From: PUPG01 sp964463915
GTDB lineage: Bacteria; Bacteroidota; Bacteroidia; Bacteroidales; UBA7960
Reading direction: 5' to 3'
Assembly (NCBI GenBank): GCA_964463915.1
Contig: CAYXEH010000006.1
Span: forward strand, 19,224 to 83,223
DNA: 64,000 nt
This document shows, piece by piece, positions 1 through 9,103 of this stretch (the first letter of the stretch is position 1; every line of letters begins with the position of its first letter). The notes under the pieces were generated by a model. The model was not told where the DNA came from. It saw only the letters and a list, made by a program, of their open reading frames with translations, and did not search any database. Made by a program: the position numbers and the translations under genes.

Positions 1-24
1 CTGGACTGAACCTAACGGCTGACC

Positions 25-1470
25 CTATTCATTGAGCCGGTGCAATTCTATATCCGGCCTTCCCCACATAAGGAAAATTGCATTGGGTATATCGGTATTT
101 TGCAGAAAAGGGCCCCTCACGGGGTCTTTTTCATCAGCAAAATAAGTAAACATTTCTGTTCCGGGGCCTTTGGCATAGAAAGGGACAAGCATATTGGTAT
201 GGCCTCCTGAGTTCCACTGAACTTCCGGCAAATTCCCCTGACCTCTGTTCACAACGGGATCATTTACCGGCTCAGGGTGGTTCGGGCCGGTCAGGTAACC
301 GGTTTCGTGGTCGCTGGTGACAATGATCAGGGTCTCTTCCCAGCTGCTGTTTTCCTCTACCCACTCTACGGCAGCTTCTATGGAATGATTGAAATCCGTC
401 ATTTCTTCAATCATGCGACCCAGATGATTATCGTGTCCGGCCCAGTCAATGGCTCCTCCCTCAACCATCAGGAAAAAGCCCTCATCTTCCTGGCTTAATA
501 TGTTGATGGAAGCCCTGGTCATTTCCTCAAGGGTTGGCACATTTTCATTGAATGGCTGCGTAAATGGCATCTCTTTTTCTTCTTCCATTGAGCGGCCGTA
601 ATTCAGTGTAGAATATACCTGCGGAATGCCGATCACCCGTTTGGGTGCAGGCCCTGATGCCATATCGAGGAAATCTTCCCTGCTTTCAATTAAGGTCCAT
701 GGATCACGCTGGCCATCCCCGTCTACATCCTGCACATAGAGTTGCTGGTCATCGTTGGAAAAAGCAGTACGCCCTTCATTGGATGCCAATTGTTCCCAGA
801 TCTCATCACCGCCAGGATAGCGGGCTGAGATCTCTTCCGTTACACCATCATCGTTGTAACCGGGATGCCCGGCTCCCATCAGCACATCCAGACGTGAATG
901 GAAAAGCATATACCGCCCAATTTCTTCATAATTATGCCGGGCTTCGTTATGCGCTACAAAAGCCGCAGGAGTAGCATGACTCAGCGGCACACTGGTCACG
1001 ATGCCTTTGGATTTTCCGGCGGCTTTGGCAGCCTGGCTGATATGTGTCAGGGTATCTCCGTACAGTCCGATACCGATGAATCCGCCAACTGTCTTATTAC
1101 CGGTGGACAATGCGGTACCAGCTGCGCCACTGTCTGTGTATCCGGTTGCGAGGTAGTTTTCCTCCTCCCAGGCAGTGCGGGGTGCGTAGCCATTCATAAA
1201 AACTGTATCACCATCACGAATGTCTGCTGCCATATAAGTGGCTTGCGCCAGTTGAAGCCAGTCATTTTGCTCGTATACCTGGGAACCGGCTTCCCCGTGT
1301 TGGTAATAATTAGCGGCCAGCACATGGTTAAACCCCATTCCGTCACCCACAAAGAATATGATGTTTTTGGGGTTCGGGAGAGATTCTTCTTCCACATCCG
1401 CCCGGCATGACATCAAAAACCCGGAAGAGATCAGTAAAAGTATATAAAACAGTACTCTTGTTCTTCTCAT
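25..1470 (-). CDS. phoA: Alkaline phosphatase, lipoprotein
   Basis: Hydrolyses phosphate monoesters outside the cytoplasm. The 481-residue protein has a lipoprotein signal with lipobox LMSC (Cys22), then metal motif VGDGMG (about 41-46), the nucleophile region TDSGAAGTA (Ser114), and downstream metal ligands in GGAIDWAGHDNH, TSDHETG and SGGHTN, in the order of the PhoA family. The reading frame is open to a TTG ten codons upstream, but the ATG at 1470 begins directly before the basic and hydrophobic signal sequence, so it is preferred. It is a single-gene unit with a TAnnTTTG element about 120 bp upstream. The family call is secure; the physiological substrate is unknown. Confidence 0.95.
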   Translation of the reverse strand: MRRTRVLFYILLLISSGFLMSCRADVEEESLPNPKNIIFFVGDGMGFNHVLAANYYQHGEAGSQVYEQNDWLQLAQATYMAADIRDGDTVFMNGYAPRTAWEEENYLATGYTDSGAAGTALSTGNKTVGGFIGIGLYGDTLTHISQAAKAAGKSKGIVTSVPLSHATPAAFVAHNEARHNYEEIGRYMLFHSRLDVLMGAGHPGYNDDGVTEEISARYPGGDEIWEQLASNEGRTAFSNDDQQLYVQDVDGDGQRDPWTLIESREDFLDMASGPAPKRVIGIPQVYSTLNYGRSMEEEKEMPFTQPFNENVPTLEEMTRASINILSQEDEGFFLMVEGGAIDWAGHDNHLGRMIEEMTDFNHSIEAAVEWVEENSSWEETLIIVTSDHETGYLTGPNHPEPVNDPVVNRGQGNLPEVQWNSGGHTNMLVPFYAKGPGTEMFTYFADEKDPVRGPFLQNTDIPNAIFLMWGRPDIELHRLNE

Positions 1471-1590
1471 TTTAAAGCGATTTTTATTAAATAAACACAA
1501 CGAATGGCAAAATTACCTATTAATACAACATTGCCTGAAACAAAAAGTTTACCCAAACCCGGCCATGTTGGATACGTACCTGACCGGCAA

Positions 1591-1598
1591 CAAATTTA
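1591..1598 (-). promoter_or_regulatory. Candidate -7 element of the alkaline phosphatase gene
   Basis: Reads TAAATTTG on the minus strand, matching the Bacteroidota -7 consensus TAnnTTTG. A TTG lies 22 nt further upstream, slightly beyond the usual spacing. The implied leader is about 115 nt. Confidence 0.4.
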
Positions 1599-1641
1599 GG
1601 TTATCCAGATGAAGGAATTACAACATTTCGATGATACTTCT

Positions 1642-1656
1642 GTTAACAGCGTTAAC
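1642..1656. promoter_or_regulatory. Inverted repeat GTTAAC-AGC-GTTAAC, possible operator
   Basis: A perfect 6-3-6 palindrome about 45 bp upstream of the candidate -7 element of the alkaline phosphatase gene and just past the 3' end of the ModC-like gene. Its position would suit an activator or repressor site for the phosphatase. No match to a known regulator is claimed. Confidence 0.3.
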
Positions 1657-1705
1657 GTGGTGAAAAAAATCAACTCCAGGCAATAATATAAACTACTGCC
1701 CGGCA

Positions 1706-2779
1706 TTAAGCAATGAACCGTACAGCAGAAGCCTTAAAGGTGATCCAGACGGTTTTTCCGGGACTGAGCTCCATTTTTTCCACAGACTGCCTGCTCACCG
1801 ATACAACAAACTCCGCCCCGGCTTCCACCACCACTTCCATTCCGGCCCCGCACAGATAAACTTCCCTGATAAGCCCCCGGTAACTATTCACAGCAGAGGT
1901 CTCCAGGGGTGATTCCGAAATGATGATGTCTTCCTGGGGTATCATCACATATCCCTCGTCTTTCCCGTTATCCGCCAAGAACCCGATGGAAAGCTTATCA
2001 CCAACAATGGCATGATGCATCCCCGTCTGGCCGTTGCTTTGTTTAATCCGGCAACGGAATAAGTTTTTGATTCCACTGAACCTTGCCACGAATTCCGTTT
2101 TCGGGTGTCTGAAAACCTGGTCGGGCGTACCGGTCTGAATCAGTTTTCCCTGTTCGATCACAGCCACCTTATTGGCCAGTGTCGCAGCCTCCATATAGTC
2201 GTGCGTTACATGGATCACTGTTTTCCCCTGCGCATGAATACGACGCAGAAGGGCACGCAGCCCGGTTTTTAATTTCACATCCAGGTTCGACAAAGGCTCG
2301 TCAAGCAACAGGATGTCAGGATCAGCAGCCAGGGTACGTGCAAGTGCCACCCGCTGTCCCTCCCCGCCTGAGAGTGTTCCCGGATAACGGTTCAGCAGAT
2401 GTTCCACGCCTGTTTCCCGGGCCAGCTGTCTGACCTTTTCACGCAGTTTCTCTCTGGTATACTTTCTGTTGCGTAATGGGTAGGCAATGTTGGCAGCCAC
2501 CCTGAGATGAGGAAAAAGTGACAGGTCCTGGTAGACCAACCCAATTCGCCTGTTCTGAATCCTTCTGGAGGTAATGTTCTCCCCGTTTAGAAGGATTTCC
2601 CCCCTGGCCGGTTTCAACAATCCTGCCAGTACTTCCAGCAGGACCGTTTTCCCGGCACCCGACACCCCCAGCAACGCGAGATAATCATTTTTCCCCAGCT
2701 CAAGGTTTACTCCTTCCAATACGAAGGAATCAAGACGTACACTTATGTTTTTTAATTCCAGCATGGGCCGGTATCTCAT
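1706..2779 (-). CDS. Molybdate/tungstate-type ABC transporter ATP-binding protein (ModC-like)
   Basis: Powers oxyanion import with the permease encoded 21 bp upstream. Walker A GVSGAGKT is near residue 40, the signature is LSGGEGQR, Walker B is ILLLDEP, and the switch His is in VTHD. The C-terminal part (about 285-357) resembles the TOBE/Mop oxyanion-binding domain found in ModC and WtpC. An internal ATG five codons downstream (2764) is an equally good start. No binding-protein gene is adjacent. Placement beside a Moco biosynthesis operon supports molybdate or tungstate over sulfate or spermidine, but which oxyanion is carried is inference. Confidence 0.8.
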   Translation of the reverse strand: MRYRPMLELKNISVRLDSFVLEGVNLELGKNDYLALLGVSGAGKTVLLEVLAGLLKPARGEILLNGENITSRRIQNRRIGLVYQDLSLFPHLRVAANIAYPLRNRKYTREKLREKVRQLARETGVEHLLNRYPGTLSGGEGQRVALARTLAADPDILLLDEPLSNLDVKLKTGLRALLRRIHAQGKTVIHVTHDYMEAATLANKVAVIEQGKLIQTGTPDQVFRHPKTEFVARFSGIKNLFRCRIKQSNGQTGMHHAIVGDKLSIGFLADNGKDEGYVMIPQEDIIISESPLETSAVNSYRGLIREVYLCGAGMEVVVEAGAEFVVSVSRQSVEKMELSPGKTVWITFKASAVRFIA

Positions 2780-2800
2780 TACGAATGTTTCCTCTCTGAC

Positions 2801-3595
2801 TTATCTTTGTTTCGCCCCATTTCGGGAGGCCCCTGCCAGCAAACGCATCCCAGTGAATATGATGAGACATATTGCTACAAAAACTGCTGCCACCGGCCTG
2901 GCGTAGGCCAGCCCGAATGAAGCAAACCGCTCCCAGATCAAAACCGGGGTTACCATGGGATGATAGGCGATAATCACAACAGCACCGAATTCGCTCAGCC
3001 CCCTGGCCCACATCATGGTAAGCCCTGTAAGCACCTGGCGCCTGGCCAGTGGGAGCGAAATGGTAAAAAACACCCTCCATGGAGAAGCGCCCAGATTCAG
3101 GGCAGCTTTTTCCAGTTTCTCCGGAACAGCTTCAAAACCATCACGTGCGGCATTGATCAAAAAAGGGATGCTTACGAAAGCCATGGCCACAATTATGCCG
3201 GCTGCTCCACCCACGAATTGAATCCCGGCAGTCTCCCCGGCCTGCCCAATCAGGGTACCGCGACTGACAATCCCCAAAATGGCAATTCCAGCAGCGGAAT
3301 GAGGGATCACCACGGGAAGATCAATCAATCCGTTAACCAGGCCCTTACCAGGAAAGGATTTTCGTGCCAAAATATAAGCCAGGGGGATGGCGGCAATGCC
3401 AAATATAATTACCCCTGCCAGTGATGCCAGTAACGTCAGCCGGATGCTTTCCCTCACCTGGGAATCAGCCAGGGTTTCCAGGTACTGAGATCCGGAAGTC
3501 TGCAGGAACATCCCGGCCAGAGGGGCCACAATAAATAGAAGTATCAGGCCACTCAGGAATAAAAAGACCAGGCCTGTTTTCCAGTTTTTCAGCAT
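2801..3595 (-). CDS. Molybdate/tungstate-type ABC transporter permease (ModB/WtpB-like)
   Basis: Inner-membrane channel subunit of the importer. The 264-residue protein has six hydrophobic segments and the cytoplasmic coupling-loop (EAA-type) motif around EKAALNLGASPWRVFFTISLP, which contacts the ATPase. The long extracytoplasmic region before the first coupling segment and the motif GLSEFGAVVIIAY are typical of ModB/WtpB/CysT permeases. It is the first gene of a two-gene unit with the ATPase, divergent from the Moco operon across 179 bp. No substrate-binding protein is next to it, which is unusual for this family. Confidence 0.8.
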   Translation of the reverse strand: MLKNWKTGLVFLFLSGLILLFIVAPLAGMFLQTSGSQYLETLADSQVRESIRLTLLASLAGVIIFGIAAIPLAYILARKSFPGKGLVNGLIDLPVVIPHSAAGIAILGIVSRGTLIGQAGETAGIQFVGGAAGIIVAMAFVSIPFLINAARDGFEAVPEKLEKAALNLGASPWRVFFTISLPLARRQVLTGLTMMWARGLSEFGAVVIIAYHPMVTPVLIWERFASFGLAYARPVAAVFVAICLIIFTGMRLLAGASRNGAKQR

Positions 3596-3646
3596 AGTTA
3601 CCGATATAAAATCTACAGCCTGCTGTATGCTTTAGCTCGCTCAGTA

Positions 3647-3654
3647 CAAACTTA
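3647..3654 (-). promoter_or_regulatory. Candidate -7 element for the ModBC-like operon
   Basis: Minus-strand TAAGTTTG fits TAnnTTTG. It lies about 50 bp upstream of the permease ATG. No convincing -33 element is visible. Confidence 0.4.
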
Positions 3655-3774
3655 CCGAATATTTTCAGATAAGTAAGCGGCAATCTGCCGCCCCGGAAGT
3701 GGCTGCATCTGCGGAACGCAAATTGTGTATGGGTTTTTTGTAACTTCGTATGTTCAAAATAAGAAGGCAAAAAT

Positions 3775-4467
3775 ATGACGAATTTGTCGGAACGCTATAT
3801 CCGCAACGAAAAAATGCTCAGTGCAGAAGAGAACAAAAGGCTGAGGGGATTTAGTATCGCGGTGGTAGGTTGCGGAGGACTCGGCGGACATATCATTGAA
3901 ATGCTTGCCCGGCTGGGGGTTGGCCGTTTAACGCTTATTGACGGGGATGTGTTCGAACCATCCAACCTGAACCGTCAGTTACTCGCCACACCCGAAAACC
4001 TGGGGCAGTCCAAGGCAAAAGAGGCGGAGAAAAGGGTGTTGCTGATCAACCCGGAAGTGCAGGTTCTGTCAAGACAAACCAGGCTGGAAGCGCAGAATGC
4101 CGAGGAACTGCTTCAGGGACACGATCTGATTTGTGATGCCCTGGACAACATCCCTACCCGCCTCATGATTGAGGACACTGCAGCAAAACTACAGATCCCG
4201 GTGGTATTCGGTGCCATTGCAGGCTGGTATGCCCAGATCGGGAGCATCATGCCGGGTGATCGCCTGTTGGAAAAACTTTACATGAAAAGTGAAGTTGAAC
4301 AAGGGTTGGAAGTATACCTGGGTAATCCCTCATTCACCCCAGCCCTGGCCGCATCTTTGCAGGTAGCCGAGGCAGTTAAGATCCTGCTCGGGAAGGAAGG
4401 TGTCCTGAAGAACAAACTGTTGATAATTGACACCCTGAAACATGACTACCATATCATCGATATGTAA
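3775..4467 (+). CDS. HesA/MoeB/ThiF family adenylyltransferase
   Basis: E1-like enzyme that adenylates the C-terminal glycine of a sulfur-carrier protein such as MoaD. The nucleotide loop GCGGLGG is at about residues 32-38, the DGDVFEPSNLNRQ ATP/Mg motif follows, and DALDN closes the core. At 230 residues it is slightly shorter than MoeB, and it lacks the two CxxC zinc pairs of classical MoeB, so HesA-like is the safer name. It opens the Moco operon (29 bp before moeA), which favours a role in molybdopterin synthase sulfuration. No moaD partner is encoded in the window. Confidence 0.85.
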   Translation: MTNLSERYIRNEKMLSAEENKRLRGFSIAVVGCGGLGGHIIEMLARLGVGRLTLIDGDVFEPSNLNRQLLATPENLGQSKAKEAEKRVLLINPEVQVLSRQTRLEAQNAEELLQGHDLICDALDNIPTRLMIEDTAAKLQIPVVFGAIAGWYAQIGSIMPGDRLLEKLYMKSEVEQGLEVYLGNPSFTPALAASLQVAEAVKILLGKEGVLKNKLLIIDTLKHDYHIIDM

Positions 4468-4496
4468 AATAGATTCACAATAAAGATAGCAACAAA

Positions 4497-5672
4497 ATGA
4501 TCCCTTTTGAAGAGGCACTGGCCATTACCCTGGAAACACCCATCAGTAAAGGTACAGAACGAGTTGATTTTAATGATGCCCTTTACAGGGTGCTGGCAGA
4601 AGATGTCTTTTCAGATGTGGACATGCCACCTTTTCACAAGGCTGCAATGGACGGTTATGCATGCAGAAAGGAAGACCTTGACCAGGAGCTGAAGGTGTTG
4701 GAAGTGCTTGCAGCGGGAGATGTTCCTTCCACATCCGTCGGCCCCGGACAATGCAGTAAGATCATGACAGGAGCCATGGTTCCGGAGGGTGCTGATACAG
4801 TGATCATGGTAGAGCAAACAGCAGAGTATACCCCCGGACATATCCGTTTCACGGGCGAGAAAACCGCCCCAAATATTGCCCGTAAGGCCGAGGACATTAA
4901 GTCCGGTGACAAAGTGCTTGACCAGGGCACACTGATCCTTCCTCAGCATACACCCATCCTGGCATCGGTCGGATGCACCAGTCCGCTGGTTTCCAAGAAG
5001 GTGCGTGTCGGCATTCTCTCGACCGGCGATGAACTGGTTGAACCAAATGTGATACCCGGCCCGGGAGCAATAAGAAACAGCAACGGATTCCAGCTCATTG
5101 CCCAGGTAAGGGCATCACATTGTGAGCCCAATTATATGGGCATCATCCCCGACAATGAAGAAGACACCAACCGGGCCATTGGTAAGGCAATTGCTCAGAA
5201 CGATGTGGTGATTCTCACCGGAGGCGTGTCTGCCGGAGACTTTGATTTTGTTCCGAAGATCATGCGCAAAAACGGAGTGAATATCCGCTTTCAGAAAGTG
5301 GCCGTAAAACCAGGACGGCCGACCGTGTTTGGCACAACGGAAAACGCAGCGATTTTCGGCCTTCCCGGCAATCCGGTTTCATCATTTGTGAACTTTGAAG
5401 TATTCGTTAAACCCCTTTTGTTTAAAATGATGGGGCATCAGTACCAGCCACTGGTTCTGAAAATGCCGCTGGAGATACACTACAAAAGAAAAAAAGCCGA
5501 CAGGGTGGAATTTATTCCGGTGCATATCAACCCGGCTGGCACAGTGGTTCCGGCACGTTATCACGGGTCTGCACACATTCACGCCATAAGCATGGCCAAC
5601 GGTATCATGCGCATCCCAAAAGGCACACTTGAACTAAAAAAAGGAGATTCCACGGATGTTAGACCAATATAA
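4497..5672 (+). CDS. moeA: Molybdopterin molybdenumtransferase MoeA
   Basis: Inserts molybdate into adenylated molybdopterin. The 391-residue protein shows the expected domain order: the N-terminal MPPFHKAAMDGYA motif, the linker with MTGAMVPEGADTV, the MoaB/MogA-like central domain with ILSTGDEL and TGGVSAGDFD, the FGLPGNPVSS loop, and the C-terminal beta domain. It overlaps moaA by 17 bp, which implies translational coupling. Family membership is unambiguous. Confidence 0.95.
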   Translation: MIPFEEALAITLETPISKGTERVDFNDALYRVLAEDVFSDVDMPPFHKAAMDGYACRKEDLDQELKVLEVLAAGDVPSTSVGPGQCSKIMTGAMVPEGADTVIMVEQTAEYTPGHIRFTGEKTAPNIARKAEDIKSGDKVLDQGTLILPQHTPILASVGCTSPLVSKKVRVGILSTGDELVEPNVIPGPGAIRNSNGFQLIAQVRASHCEPNYMGIIPDNEEDTNRAIGKAIAQNDVVILTGGVSAGDFDFVPKIMRKNGVNIRFQKVAVKPGRPTVFGTTENAAIFGLPGNPVSSFVNFEVFVKPLLFKMMGHQYQPLVLKMPLEIHYKRKKADRVEFIPVHINPAGTVVPARYHGSAHIHAISMANGIMRIPKGTLELKKGDSTDVRPI

Positions 5673-6456
5673 ACGACCCATCAATTACCTGCGTATTTCG
5701 GTGACAGACCGCTGTAACCTCCGATGCAGGTACTGCATGCCGGAAAACGATCCATGTCTGCTAAGCCACGAAGATATCCTCTCCTTTGAGGAGATCCGGG
5801 AGGTGGTAGCCGTGGGTGTTTCCATGGGCATTGACAAAGTAAGACTTACCGGGGGGGAGCCATTGGTGCGCAAGGATATTGTTGATCTTGTGGAGATGAT
5901 CTCAGGGGTTCAGGGCGTCAGGGATCTGTCTATGACAACAAATGCCACTTTGCTTGCCCCCTTTGCAGCTCCGCTGGCCGAAGCAGGATTACAACGGGTA
6001 AATATCAGCCTTGATACACTGGACCCTGAAAAATTCAGGAGTTTAACCCGCGGCGGGGATATTCGCAAAGTATTTGCCGGAATTCAGGCGGCGAAAAAAG
6101 CCGGGCTCTCGCCCATCAAGGTCAACTGTGTGCTGGGCGAAAAAGACGACAGCCGGGATGCACAGGCTTTAAAAAATTACTGCCATGAAAACCAACTGCA
6201 GCTTAGGTTCATCAAACAAATGAATCTGCAAACCGGTCATTTCGACATCGTTGAAGGTGGCACCGGCGGCGACTGCAAAAACTGTAACCGCCTGAGACTG
6301 ACCAGCGACGGAAAGATCAAGCCCTGCCTGTTCAGCGACATTGCGTATGATATTCGTGTGGCAGGAATCCGGGAGGCACTGGAGATGGCACTGGAGAATA
6401 AACCGGAGAAAGGCACCGTTAGCTTCAGCAATTGTTTCCACAACATTGGCGGCTGA
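5656..6456 (+). CDS. moaA: GTP 3',8-cyclase MoaA, compact form
   Basis: Radical-SAM enzyme of the first Moco step. The N-terminal cluster Cys are 20, 24 and 27 (CNLRCRYC), the SAM motif is GGEP, and the second cluster uses Cys207, 210 and 224 in the canonical CX2CX13C spacing. The protein ends in Gly-Gly, as required for activity in known MoaA. It has only 266 residues against roughly 320-340 in classical MoaA. The missing stretch lies between the RFIKQM strand (about residue 185) and the second Cys cluster, where the longer enzymes have an extra alpha/beta segment. There is no frameshift, so this looks like a genuine short subfamily. Confidence 0.88.
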   Translation: MLDQYKRPINYLRISVTDRCNLRCRYCMPENDPCLLSHEDILSFEEIREVVAVGVSMGIDKVRLTGGEPLVRKDIVDLVEMISGVQGVRDLSMTTNATLLAPFAAPLAEAGLQRVNISLDTLDPEKFRSLTRGGDIRKVFAGIQAAKKAGLSPIKVNCVLGEKDDSRDAQALKNYCHENQLQLRFIKQMNLQTGHFDIVEGGTGGDCKNCNRLRLTSDGKIKPCLFSDIAYDIRVAGIREALEMALENKPEKGTVSFSNCFHNIGG

Positions 6457-6529
6457 CAGTAGCCGGGAATTAAACCAGGCAGGGATTTGTTCAATTGATT
6501 GCGGGAAAAAGCCATAGCTGAAATAACAG

Positions 6530-8638
6530 ATGGGCAAAGCAAAACATACAAAACTCAAAAAATCTCTCGGACTGTTTGACCTGTTTGCCATCAGTACCGG
6601 TGCCATGTTCAGTTCAGGGTTTTTCCTGCTTCCCGGGCTGGCATACGCCCAGGCAGGTCCTGCCGTTGTACTGGCCTATTTACTGAGCGGACTGCTCATG
6701 TTACCGGCCATGTTCAGCATTGCCGAACTGGCCACTGCTCTGCCAAGGGCCGGAGGGTCCTACTATTTCATTGATCGCAGCCTGGGTCCCCTGGCCGGAA
6801 ACCTCGGAGGATTTGGGGTATATACCTCGCTGGTGCTTAAAACCTCTTTCACCCTGGTAGGTATGGGAGCCTACAGCTGTCTGTTTCTTGATCTGCCTGT
6901 TAAGGTGGTTGCCCTGAGTCTGGCCATTGTATTTATGTTCCTTAACCTCTTTGGTGCAAAACATAGTTCCGGCCTGCAAAAAATTCTGGTGGTGACCCTT
7001 ATTGTGATACTCGCCTTTTTTATGATCCAGGGATTCGTTTATATATTCGGAGACATGGGCACAACCCGGTTGCAGGATACCTACACCCCTCTGCTTCCAT
7101 ACGGCCCGATGGGCCTGCTGACCACCATCGGGTTTGTCTTTATTTCCTATGCCGGGTTAACCAAGATCGAAAGTGTGGCAGAAGAAGTAAAGAACCCGGA
7201 AAGGAACATTCCACTGGGCATGATCCTTTCCCTGATGGCAACCATGGTTATCTACACCCTCGGCGTATTTGTTGTGGTTGCGGTCCTTGACCACACTGCG
7301 CTGGTAGAAGACATGACACCCATTGCCACAGCCGGCGATGCCTTTATGAGCTGGCTGCCCGGTGAATCCGGATTGCTCATCCTGGTGATTGCAGCATTTG
7401 CCGCTTTCGCCTCCACAGGAAATGCCGGCATCATGTCAGCCTCACGCTATCCCCTTGCCATGGCAAGGGACAGGCTGCTCCCACCGGCATTTGCAAGAAT
7501 CAACCGCTTTTACACACCGGGAATATCCATCATAACCACCTCCGCCATTGTGGCTGTTTTTATCCTCCTATTCACCGCCTCTGAAATCGCCAAGATGGCA
7601 AGTACCGTCCACCTGGTTATCATGCTGCTGCTCAACGTGTCGGTCATTGTCATGCGCAAGAGCGAAATACCTTCATACGACCCGGGGTTCAGGTCTCCGA
7701 TGTTCCCTTATATCCAGTATTTCGGGATTGCCGTTTATGGTGTACTGATTATCTATATGGGAGCACTTCCCCTGGTATTGGGTGCGGGAGTTTTTCTTCT
7801 CGCCCATTTATGGTACAGGTATTACGGCAGAAAAAACACGCGTCGGGAAGGGGCAATTTTTCACTGGTTCGCCAGGATGGGAAAATACCAGGATCCCGGC
7901 CTTGAATGGGAGTTTATTGAACTGCTGAAGGAAAAAGGCCTTCGGGAGGATGACCCCTTTGATCATCTGATTATCGAAACCAATATCCTGATAAAGAACC
8001 GTTTATTTGACAATTTTGACAGACTCCTGACCCAGGTCTCAAAAAGCTTTTCAAGAGAGCTCGGACAGCAACCCGGAAGAATCGAAGCCGCCTTCCGGGA
8101 AAAATCTCCAATTGACCCAAGCCTGCTCTACCCGCAGGTATCTTTACTGCATGCTCAACTTGAGCAGATGCAAACACCCAGGCTGAAAATTGTCCTGTCA
8201 AAAAAAGGAATCAAAAGGAGTGTGGAGAAGGGGGGCATACACTCAACCGACACGATCCATGTATTCTTTTTCCTGGTCAGCCCGGCCGGCGACCAACGCC
8301 AGCATTTGCGATTGCTGGTACGCATTTCCGATATCCTGGAAAGAGAGAACTTCGTGGAGAAAATGCTGGAATGCAGAGACGAACAACGTGTCAAAGAATA
8401 TTTACTGCACCATGAGCGTTATATTTCCCTGGACCTGGTATCCGGCTCCCCGGCCGAAGCTTTTATCGGCCAGAACACAGGGGAGCTTGATCTTCCCGCT
8501 GACACCCTGCCGGTATTGATAAGGAGGAAAACCAGGGTGTTTACACCCGATAGCCATACCACGTTAAAGGAAAACGACTCCCTTACCATCATCGGCGATC
8601 CAAAAAGCATTGACCAACTGTACAAAAAATATAAATAG
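6530..8638 (+). CDS. APC-family permease fused to PTS EIIA-like and RCK_C/TrkA_C domains
   Basis: Probable amino-acid or cation-coupled transporter with built-in cytoplasmic regulatory domains. Residues about 10-430 contain some 12 hydrophobic segments and the APC motif near STGAMFSSGF. Residues about 475-625 resemble a type-2 PTS EIIA domain: the LLHAQLEQM segment aligns with the phospho-histidine region (His541), and FFFLVSP plus HLRLL match the family's C-terminal half. Residues about 630-702 look like an RCK_C domain ending in DSLTIIGDP. It lies inside the Moco operon, 2 bp before moaC, although no Moco role is known for such permeases. The substrate is unknown. Confidence 0.8.
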   Translation: MGKAKHTKLKKSLGLFDLFAISTGAMFSSGFFLLPGLAYAQAGPAVVLAYLLSGLLMLPAMFSIAELATALPRAGGSYYFIDRSLGPLAGNLGGFGVYTSLVLKTSFTLVGMGAYSCLFLDLPVKVVALSLAIVFMFLNLFGAKHSSGLQKILVVTLIVILAFFMIQGFVYIFGDMGTTRLQDTYTPLLPYGPMGLLTTIGFVFISYAGLTKIESVAEEVKNPERNIPLGMILSLMATMVIYTLGVFVVVAVLDHTALVEDMTPIATAGDAFMSWLPGESGLLILVIAAFAAFASTGNAGIMSASRYPLAMARDRLLPPAFARINRFYTPGISIITTSAIVAVFILLFTASEIAKMASTVHLVIMLLLNVSVIVMRKSEIPSYDPGFRSPMFPYIQYFGIAVYGVLIIYMGALPLVLGAGVFLLAHLWYRYYGRKNTRREGAIFHWFARMGKYQDPGLEWEFIELLKEKGLREDDPFDHLIIETNILIKNRLFDNFDRLLTQVSKSFSRELGQQPGRIEAAFREKSPIDPSLLYPQVSLLHAQLEQMQTPRLKIVLSKKGIKRSVEKGGIHSTDTIHVFFFLVSPAGDQRQHLRLLVRISDILERENFVEKMLECRDEQRVKEYLLHHERYISLDLVSGSPAEAFIGQNTGELDLPADTLPVLIRRKTRVFTPDSHTTLKENDSLTIIGDPKSIDQLYKKYK

Positions 8639-8640
8639 TC

Positions 8641-9099
8641 ATGTCCTCATTTTCTCATATTGACAAAGATGGAAAAGCAAACATGGTAGATGTCGGGAGC
8701 AAAGCCATACAGCAAAGAATGGCCACGGCATCCGGATTCATCACCCTGGAACCAGACACCATATCCCTTATTAAAGAAAACCAGATCAAGAAAGGCGATG
8801 TACTTACGGTGGCTGAGGTAGCCGGCATACAGGCAGCCAAACAAACATCCGCCCTGATACCGCTTTGCCACCCGCTCCAAATCACCAAAGCAGATGTGAC
8901 CACAGAGATCGTTGACGAGGTGAACAACCAGGGCGTCAGGGTAAAGGCCCGGGTAAAATGCAACGGTCAAACCGGCGTGGAGATGGAAGCCCTCACTGCA
9001 GTCAGCACCGCCCTGCTTACCATATATGACATGTGCAAAGCCGTGGACAAACAAATGACACTCACAGATATCCGACTACTTGAAAAAGAAAAAATCTGA
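8641..9099 (+). CDS. moaC: Cyclic pyranopterin monophosphate synthase MoaC
   Basis: Converts the MoaA product to cyclic pyranopterin monophosphate. The 152-residue protein is full length and carries the family signatures MVDVG near the N-terminus, LIPLCHP, GVEMEALTAV and YDMCKAVDK, which include the conserved catalytic lysine and histidine regions. It starts 2 bp after the permease-fusion stop and 4 bp before the MOSC-MogA gene, so it is tightly co-transcribed. Confidence 0.95.
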   Translation: MSSFSHIDKDGKANMVDVGSKAIQQRMATASGFITLEPDTISLIKENQIKKGDVLTVAEVAGIQAAKQTSALIPLCHPLQITKADVTTEIVDEVNNQGVRVKARVKCNGQTGVEMEALTAVSTALLTIYDMCKAVDKQMTLTDIRLLEKEKI

Positions 9100-9103
9100 A
9101 TTT

